NCBI GenBank assembly: GCA_020631735.1 | Contig: CM036170.1 | Span: forward strand, 71,315,737 to 71,379,736 | Origin: Saccharum officinarum | Taxonomy: Eukaryota; Streptophyta; Magnoliopsida; Poales; Poaceae | DNA: 64,000 bases | Direction: 5' to 3' | Shown here: piece after piece, positions 56,096 to 64,000 of the stretch | How positions within the stretch are numbered: the stretch's first letter is position 1 | Layout of the letters: every line of letters starts with the position of its first letter | Translations under genes and position numbers: made by a program | The notes under the pieces: generated by a model | What the model was told of the DNA's origin: nothing | Database searches by the model: none | The model's input: the letters and a program-made list of their open reading frames with translations, nothing else

Positions 56096-59000
56096 ATGGC
56101 GATCGCGGCGGATTCTGCCGTCGATCAAGACCCAAACCCTGTACCCGACGAGGTCGCGGGCGAATCCGTCGAGGCACCCGCGTACCCTGACCACGGGGAA
56201 CCCAATGCGGATCCTGCTGACCTGGAGTACGAGGATGAAGAGGAGGAGCTGGACGGGGAGGCGGCGGAAGCAGCGGCGAGAGAGAAGGTGGAGACGGTGT
56301 TCCGGCGGCTGTCGGAAGCCCCCGTTGGCATCCGCGTCCACGACGTTATCATCAAAGGCAACACCAAAACCCGTGACGCGCTCATCGAGGCGGAGGTCGT
56401 GGGGCTCATCCGCTCCGCCGCCACCGTGCAGGACCTGGTGCGCACCGTCAGCATCGCCAACGCGCGGCTCAGGCGCCTCGACGTATTCGACTCCGTCCAC
56501 GTTCTCCTGGATGCTGGCCCTCCCGAGCCGCCCGGCACCACTAACGTCGTAATCGAAGTCGTCGAGGCCGCTAACCCCATCGATGGAAGCGTCGGCTGCT
56601 TCTCCAAGCCGGAGGTTAGTGAACTCTCGGAAATATCCAAGCGCATGGGTACCCACTAAGAATTAGATGAAATGAAGAGCATCACACTTTGTTAGAGACA
56701 ATTTGATATTGCATTGTGCCATTGTTGATTGTTTACCTATAGATGTAATCTGGTATTAGTGTATTACATTCTTCAAATTTGCAAAATGTGCGCTCAGCTC
56801 TTTTCTTCAGCTAGTAATGGGTTGGAGTAGAAAATAGTCGGAAAAAAATGTAACCCAGGTATCTATGATTTGGATTCTGTACACATGCTTCAGCTATTGT
56901 TTTATGTACATCTTACATCATTCCATGATTACTATATGGTGTTCTAAAACAATGAAGCTTGAACTGGATATTGCCAAACAATACCTGACAGTGGTAGGTC
57001 CATGGCCATATGCCACTCCACTCCAACGGTGGCTGATCTGTTGGTTAGCAGTAGGTCCATTGGCTGCCACTCCACTAAGCTACTTGATTGTGGCAGCCGA
57101 GAGCCACCGTTGCACAGTGCTCACTGCTTATGTGTTGTTCATATTAAAGGTATATGAGTTTATAGTTGAGCAGAAAAGATTTTGAAGGCTTTTGTTGTGT
57201 CTGATTAGGACATCAAGGTCATTACTATAATACGGTATAGTCATTTGGATAACGTTATGATCTTCAAAAGTTGAATGTGTTTTGCTGATTCCTGATGTTT
57301 CTGCTGTGCTTGATTTTCCAATTAATAACCACAAGGTAATGTTCAGAGAGAAAAAAACATGCAATCCTGACTGCAGTTAGAATTCTTTTTAAATGGTCTG
57401 AGTTGATTTGATGCATCTCAACTGTTTTTATAAATTTAGGATTTATTTGCAAAGATTCACCTTTCCTTTTACAAGTAGGATTTATATTCATCCTATCCTT
57501 TTGCAATAGAATCCTGCAGTTAAGTTGCTTACTATATGCTACTCTTTGTACTTCTCTCCACTGAATATAAACTTGAGGGTTTAAATTGTAGGTATTTTGA
57601 AGGACCAAATAACCTTACGGGCACAATTCCCTTCTGAATCATACATAACAATATAGCTGGCATTTTGTCTTCAAGCTAACATCTTTTCTTTAACTTCGCT
57701 CTGACAAGCACAATTCCCTTCTGAATATAACAATATAGCTGGCATTTTGACTTCACGCTAACCTATTTTCTTTAACTTTGCTTAAGCCTTTTATGCATGC
57801 CATGCTAAAGTTGAGCAATTGAACTCGTACAATTGACAACCTAACAGCTGAAGGATTGATTGAAAGGCTTGGTTTTGTCTTCAGGCAAGGTCATGGACAG
57901 TTGAAGGATCAGTCAGATGGAAGAACATATTTGGTTATGGCGACATCTGGGATGCTTCGGGAGCATATGGGTGGGACCAGTCATCAGAGATAGGCATTGG
58001 AGTATCCTTGCCAAGATTTAGATCGATACCAACCCCCTTGACTGCTCGGGCATCACTGTTGTCTCATGACTGGCTGAAATTCTCATCATACAAGGAACGT
58101 CTGCTTGGCCTATCCTTTGGTTTGCTTTCAGACGTTCACCATGATTTATCTTACAATCTGACTTGGCGTACCTTGACTGATCCTTCACAAGAGGCATCAC
58201 AATCCATAAGAAGACAGTTAGGACATAACCTTCTTTCTGCATTAAGATATACATATACAATAGATCAAAGGGATTCCAATCTCAGGCCAACCAAAGGATA
58301 TGCATTTGTCTCAACTTCACAAGTTGGTGGTCTATGGGGCAGCAAAGGATTGAGATTCTTCCGCCAGGTTCTTTAATTTATATATTTCTGAAAGTTTGTC
58401 TAATCCTTTGTATCCTTGCTTTTCAGTTTATGAATTTTTACTACCCATCACTTTGTCCTGTTTATTTTCTATACTGTTGCTAGTGAGCTATCTGAGAAGT
58501 AAAGCATGAAGTTGAAAGAATGTATTTTGCACTTTCATACCAGCATTACTGTTTGATCAAACTGCATTCTTAGATCAAAGTATACAAGTTTCTCTATGGA
58601 GATCTCTAACACACTTGATAAGTACTTTGTGATTTGGAGAAGAGCAAGCAGTCTAGTATTTAATGGGGTTCAGTTGGACTGGCAATGTAGAATTATAAAT
58701 TTTGTAATTAGCTATATTACCCAATACTCTAATTCTGAAACAAACCTTTTGTGTGATGATTTGGGGGGCATCATTAAACTTAGACCCCCATATCCTAACA
58801 GAGCCATTTCTTAGCACTTATTAATTAGTCACTGATCCTGATATGTTCCTAGTTTTGGTTTCTCGACAACAGATCCAATCTTTCAGTAGTGCCTATGAAC
58901 CATAAAATTGTTTTTGTAATAAGATGGATGTTGTTTGATTGTTTTTTACTTAATCTATTAATTCTAATGAATCATATATGATACTATGCATGGTTAAAGA

Positions 59001-59869
59001 TTCTCATGTCAATTATATGCAATAAAATAAAGGCTAAAGTTGCCCAACAAGATCTAAGGGTCTAAAGCATGAATGGTTATTGGCATTTTAGAAAATGTAC
59101 ATCTACTTCTAAACTTTAATTACTGGAATCATGTAGGGCTGTGCACCGTTGATCTTCGTCACCTGAAATCCTTTTTTTTTCCAGGAGTTTGATATTCACG
59201 GGGCTGTTCCATTGGGCTTTTACAATGCTGCCCTAAATGCTGGCATCTCAGCAGGGGTGATTTTACCATTGGGGAGGGGGTTTATGGAATCACCTTCATC
59301 TGTACCTGATAGATTTTTCCTAGGAGGGCATTCTTCTCCAGTAATCAGTCTTGGTAGTTTAACTTCTCTACTGGGTTTCAAAACAAGAGGAGTTGGGCCA
59401 ACAGAACTACGGAGATTTGTCCCAAGTGAATCTGTTACAGATGAATCTGCAGCCTCTCCAGGATGGGATTATTTGGGAGGTGATTTTGCAGTTTCTGCAT
59501 TTGCTGATCTATCCTTTAATTTGCCCGTAAAGTTATTCCAGGATGCTGGCATACATGGCCATGCATTCCTAACTGCTGGAAATCTTGCCAAGTTGTCCGA
59601 GGGTGAGTTCAGAAATTTCTCATTTTCCAAGTTTGGTCGCACATTTAGGAGCTCAGCTGGTGTTGGCATTATCTTACCCACTAAGCTTCTCCGTGTGGAG
59701 GTATGTTTTTTAGGTCCTATCGAACTTTCCTATATAAAATAATCATGGATGCAACTGATCCGTTATCTCGGTCTTGTGTTCCCAGATAAACTACTGTCAT
59801 ATACTGAAGCAGTTTGAGCACGACCGTGGAAAGACTGGGATTCAGTTTAGTTTCTCGTCTCCAATGTAG
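56096..59869 (+). CDS. SAM50: SAM50/Tob55, mitochondrial sorting and assembly beta-barrel protein
   Basis: Four exons (56096-56614, 57885-58367, 59185-59700, 59786-59869), all phase 0 with GT/AG introns, give 533 residues. The acidic N-terminus (EYEDEEEEL) is followed by one POTRA-type domain (about residues 75-165: GIRVHDVIIKGNTKTRDALIE). A bacterial-surface-antigen/Omp85 beta-barrel follows (RFRSIPTPLTARASLL, RPTKGYAFVSTSQVGG, DRFFLGGHSSPVISLGSL, GHAFLTAGNLAKLSEGEF) and ends at the conserved KQFEHDRGKTGIQFSFSSPM. Sam50 is the core channel of the SAM complex, which inserts beta-barrel proteins into the mitochondrial outer membrane. The single POTRA and C-terminus fit Sam50 rather than plastid OEP80. 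The gypsy 3' LTR ends only about 350 bp upstream of the ATG. Confidence 0.93.
57622..57795. repeat. 87-bp tandem repeat in SAM50 intron 1
   Basis: CACAATTCCCTTCTGAAT begins both units (57622 and 57709), followed by CAATATAGCTGGCATTTTG. The second copy has a small deletion. Confidence 0.8.
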
Positions 59870-60606
59870 ATGTCGTGTGTGGCACAAATGTGTTTCTACA
59901 GCGGTTCTCCCTGCCTATGAACAATGCCCTGACTATTTTTGCTGAGCATTTCCGCTCGTCCTATTCTTTTCTGGCTGAATCGTCTTTAACAAGTAGGAGT
60001 CCAGCAAATCCATATCCAGATGATTTGATCTTTTGTATCATGCTCGTTCTTGGCCATTAGAACTGGAAGAGTTACCTTGCTAATGGTTTTTGTGAACTGT
60101 GCTGGTTTCATGGTCGATGAAACAATGCGTATATGTTGGCGGCAATATTTTTTGCAGTATGGGAAGTTTGCATATATGATTTATGACCATGTTTATCAAG
60201 GTGGTAAAGCGAGGCGTGGCCACTTGTATCGCCTTATAGGCAACGCCGTACAACGGTAAGGAAATGCAAGACATCAGCATGAAGGAGGAGGAATATTTCA
60301 TGAAAAAAAGGGGTTGAAGAGTAAGAGAACAAAAGTTGGAGTTAAGAGATATGCAAAGAGTATTATTCATTGAATGGCACTTGGAATCGCTCTTTAAGAC
60401 AACTGTCGTGGGTGATTCCTTTCATTGCAAGCATATAGTACTAGTTAGCTTTTTAACTGTCAAAAAATTACAGAAAATCTCTTAGTCACTCTCCATAAAA
60501 CGATCTCTTCTTGCAAAACCTTTTTTTTTACTTCACACACAGCCTATGACTAAAACCTGACAGCAGGAAAGAATGTACAGGTCAAGCATGTTGAGAGGGC
60601 GAGCGT
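59870..60606. other. Convergent spacer between SAM50 and YSL genes
   Basis: About 740 bp holding both 3' untranslated regions. No further gene is recognised. Confidence 0.55.
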
Positions 60607-63095
60607 TCATCGGGATGCTGCGGCCTTCTCCATGTAGGTGTCCAGCATCTTGTTCTGCACTCTGCCGATGAACCTGACGCAGATGGGCGGCGTGACGTCG
60701 TACCTGGCGAGCAGCGCGTAGGGTATGGAGAAGAGCCCGTCCCCGCATATGAGCCCGGACGCAAACACCGGCGCGTCCTCCCTGTCCGTCCTGTTCCACA
60801 TGTACAGGATCAAGCTCCCCACGCACATGTCGATGGAGACGGCCGGGACCAGCAGGAACGAGACGGCCATGCCGGTGACGCTCGGGATGTAATGCTGCGC
60901 AGGCCACTTGTTGTGCGGGGCCAGCTCCCGGACCGCACTCACGGCCAGCGCCAGCGCGAACAAGGCGACGCTGATGGCGAGGCAGTGTTCGGGCAGCTCG
61001 TGGTCGCCGGCGCCCAGCACGGCGATGGCGCGGTACACCTTGGCCATGGGCGCCTCGTACACCGCCTTCTTGTCGTTGGACTCGTAGAAGTGGTGGAACA
61101 CGGTGAAGACGAGCGGGTTGACGACGCAGCCCATCGCCGTGCCGATCACCTGGCTCAGGAGCGTGGCCCGCGGCGAGGTGAGGGTGAGGTACCCCGTCTT
61201 GAAGTCGGACATGAAGTCGGAGGCGGTGGACACGACGGCCGACACGACGCCGCAGATGACGAGGCTCCCCACGATGCCACCGTTCCTGGCCCCGATCCAC
61301 GACGCGAACAGCAGGATCACCAGCTTGTTGTACTGCGCCGAGAAGTTGGTCTCGGCGACGCCCGTGCCGTAGGCGTTGCAGAAGGCCAGGAGCGGCGCGA
61401 ACGCGTACGCGGCGGCGACGTGGTAGAAGCGCACCTGCCTGTAGATCAGCGGGATGGCGGCGGAGGAGAGCGCCGCCAGCACGGCGTAGCCGCCGATGGC
61501 GAACGTGCTGGGTATGTGCTCCCGGAGGAACACCTGCGTCCTGCGGCGGTCGTCGAAGCTGAGGGCCGGCCGCGGCATGGAGTCCACGTTGGAGAAGGAC
61601 CTGATCGTCTCAGCGGCTAACTGGTGGTGGCGCATGGTGTGTATGGTCCTCAGCGAGATCACGATAAGCTGGAAGATGCCGTCGCCGAGAATCATAGCTA
61701 TCGCGCCAAACACCTGTACTATCACACAGCCAGTCGTCAGAGCTAATCAATCATGCCTCTGGCTCCAGAGAGAGTGGCGGTTCTCACCTTGTAGCCGTTG
61801 AGGCCCTTTAGGCTGGTCTCCTGGAGATTGGCGTCGTACCAGATGCCTTTTTTGGTTTGGAGGTAGGGCCATATGATCCCCCAGGAGATGATGGAGCCGA
61901 CGAGCATCGAGATGTTTATCAGGTAAGGGCTGATCATCCCCACACCAACGTAAGTTCCATTCATATTGATGTAGAATCTGCAGGCATCAGAAACAATGCA
62001 TCCGTGGATTGAATCGAAATGAAATGTGTGAATTCATGGAATCGATTTTTCCGACCGACCCTTTACCCGTGTTTGTACGCGGTGAGCCCGAACGTCGGGA
62101 ACGAAGTGAAGCCGCAGTTGGGTCCTCCGGTGTAGAACCACTGGAAGATGGACCAGAGCAAGCTCCCCAGGCACGACCGGACGACGAGCGACACCTGCCT
62201 CCTGTGATCAGCAGAAGCGGATGCAGCAGCAACATTCATCAGCTCGCCAAGAACGTCACCAGCAGGCTACCAATTCATGTGCCATTGCCACTCACTTAGC
62301 CTGCATGACGCCGTGGGGGCTGTGGAAGCTGTTGATGAGGTGCGCCGTGGCCGAGCCGCTCGGGAACGTCAGCCGGTGGCGGATGATCATGGTCTGTTCA
62401 CCGGTGGGATCGGACGACGGAGGGACGTGGCGTCAGGACGCGGTGATCTCGTCGTCTGATGGTTGGTGGTCGGTCAGAGCCTACGTACCTTCCTCATGGG
62501 CACGATGACGAGGAGGCCGACGAAGCTGACGAGGAAGAAGAAGGCCATCGTCCGGCCGAGCGTCGGCTCGCTGATGTTCGCGCCGGGGATGTTCGCGGTG
62601 CTCGTCTTCTCCGCCGTCTCCCGGTCCATCCCGAGAAGATACGACCCGAACCCGCCTGATTACACGCAGCGCATCGTCGACGTTACAGCATAGCGACGCA
62701 AGCGATCGGGCGACGATGGCAACGCCGTGCATACACAGGAACGGGGAGCCAGATCGCGTACCGCTGTACGTCATGCTGGCGCAGGCGACGACGCAGGTCT
62801 GGACGACGGCGTTCTCCTGGCGAGTGAAGGGGCGGTGCGGCACGCCCATCTGGCCGAGCAGGCCCGTCCACGCCTTGAGGAGGAAGAACCCCAGCAGGGC
62901 CGCCGAGATATTGAGCGACGGGATGATCCCCGACGTGAACACCAGGTTCATCATGACGCCGCTGAGCGCCACGCCCAGCGCGAGGCTCGCCGCCAGGGCG
63001 CGCCCCGTCACTTGCTCCGGCCACGGCGGGATAGGCTTCACCTCGAACGCCCGCTCCGTCGACGGGCCCTCCCGCGGGTCGCCGACCGACTCCAT
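60607..63095 (-). CDS. YSL: Yellow stripe-like (YSL) metal-chelate transporter
   Basis: Six exons (63095-62762, 62655-62489, 62393-62296, 62201-62067, 61977-61788, 61713-60607) splice in frame to 676 residues, the normal YSL length. Hydrophobic segments throughout give the expected 13-14 membrane spans. Family blocks include [107 protein letters not shown] and [21 protein letters not shown]. YSLs of the oligopeptide transporter family co-import protons with Fe, Mn, Cu or Zn bound to nicotianamine or phytosiderophore at the plasma or internal membranes. The start is set by the conserved N-terminal block. The paralogue and hence the metal cannot be settled by eye. Confidence 0.93.
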
Positions 63096-63316
63096 CCTCC
63101 ACCCTAGCGGCGGTGGCGCTCCCTCGCTGTCGGTGCGAGTCTGCGAGACGGTGACGGATAATAATGCATGTACGTTCGACGGCCGTGCAGCTCGCGCGGA
63201 CGATTGGAAAGAATGAGAGGCAGATGGTTGCGTGCTTTTGGCTTGTCCACTTGCTATTATTATCGAGGCATCGAGCTAATGGTGTGTCAGAGATGTATAG
63301 CACTCCTAATCCCTAA

Positions 63317-63509
63317 GGCCTTGTTCGTTTGTTCCGTATTTAAAACGGGGCTGGATTGAGTGGATCCAGTGGTTCACTAAAACCTGGTTAGCATACTGAA
63401 AACGGGCCTGTTTTTCTTCCTGAGGGTAGGAGGCTTGATCCTGTGGAATGAGACAGAGAAAACGCCAGGAATGGCCCGGCTACAATTCAGCCTAAATTAA
63501 CGAACAGCC
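63317..63509. mobile_element. MITE upstream of YSL gene
   Basis: GGCCTTGTTCGTTTG and AACGAACAGCC form inverted ends. The inside contains two inverted CAGG/CCTG-rich arms. The flanking triplets do not match clearly. Confidence 0.6.
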
Positions 63510-63767
63510 ATTTCCGATTGGCTAGGATTGATCCGGCTGATCCACCTGTTCCGGGTCGTTCCTGCCAAAACTAAATGACATGGGTACTCTGTACTCTCGC
63601 CGCTAGTGCTCTGGAAGAGTAGTTCAACGAAACGGTAATCTCGCAGTTTTGCTATGCTTTTGTTTCTGTTATTAATATTAGTAGAATGAAAAGAACATCG
63701 TGCTTATATGTATCTGCAGGATTTCATGATATTAAAGGTGTCGTGATTTGTTTGAGAAATGCTACAG

Positions 63768-63879
63768 CCTGTTCGTTTCGCTGGTTTATTGTGGCTGAAA
63801 GTACTGTTCGCTGGTTCGTTGTGAGAGAAAAACACTGCTGGATGACTGCTGATTCCGCTGAATAGCTCAAACGAACAGG
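63768..63879. mobile_element. Small MITE with CCTGTTCGTTT ends
   Basis: CCTGTTCGTTTCGCTGG at the left and CTCAAACGAACAGG at the right are inverted. Internal blocks GTTTATTGTGGCTGA and TTCGTTGTGAGAGAAAAACA are those of a common grass MITE, pieces of which also lie near 28549 and 29140. Confidence 0.65.
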
Positions 63880-64000
63880 TTGATTTAGGGACATCTCTCA
63901 ACCGTTTTTTTTAGCCATCGGATGGCGTTCGATCCTTCTCGCCCGCCCGCCCTCAGCCGTTGATGGAGAACCAACCGGATAACTTCGGCCTTGCGGTCGC

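Overview
The window is nuclear DNA of a grass, most likely a PACMAD/Andropogoneae species (sorghum, sugarcane, Miscanthus or maize type). The clues are spliced plant genes, a strategy-II-type YSL metal transporter family member, a Sirevirus copia element, Tourist-like MITEs and GC-rich first exons. It is a typical gene-island-plus-repeat landscape: seven recognisable genes are separated by nested transposons. The species cannot be fixed from the sequence alone.

Layout. 1-6636: 3' part of a Ty1/copia Sirevirus (gag, protease/integrase, RT/RNase H with a frameshift and stops, about 1 kb of post-pol spacer with repeated polypurine tracts, and a 1.86 kb 3' LTR holding a palindromic CCGG-type array). 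6637-10080: decayed transposon-type genes (an acidic-tailed protein and two GRF-type zinc-finger proteins facing each other) ending in a cluster of TTGGCGCCA motifs. 12928-17375: four-exon MRL7/MRL7L-type chloroplast thioredoxin-fold gene with a 3.1 kb third intron carrying a foldback element and a LINE tail. 18438-26434 (minus): MSP-domain plus ankyrin-repeat gene (VAPYRIN-like architecture) split in exon 1 by a 6.4 kb copia element with apparently identical LTRs and a 5-bp target duplication. 27571: tRNA-Gly(UCC). 32608-33399: single-exon glutaredoxin-domain protein with C-terminal CxxC repeats. 34284-38975: a MITE split by a Helitron. 41766-42114 (minus): two-exon defensin-like secreted Cys-rich peptide gene. 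43930-45063 (minus): DUF688-type gene.

45557-55742 is one old, internally deleted Ty3/gypsy element bounded by CCTTC target duplications. It was later entered by a minus-strand Helitron (47995-51585, carrying a bHLH exon fragment and a SINE), an hAT element with an apparently intact three-exon transposase (51637-54937), and a MITE (54979-55220). In each case the junctions allow the insertion to be placed to the base. 56096-59869: four-exon SAM50 gene (mitochondrial outer-membrane beta-barrel assembly). 60607-63095 (minus): six-exon YSL oligopeptide/metal-chelate transporter. The right end holds further MITEs.

The host genes do not form a pathway. They serve chloroplast transcription/greening, MSP-ankyrin scaffolding, redox, defence-type peptides, mitochondrial biogenesis and metal transport. 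What links the window is transposon nesting. No unfamiliar defence system or operon-like set was seen. The strongest observations are the base-resolved nested insertions, the very recent disruption of the MSP-ankyrin gene, the intact hAT, and a small defensin-like gene hidden by its intron.
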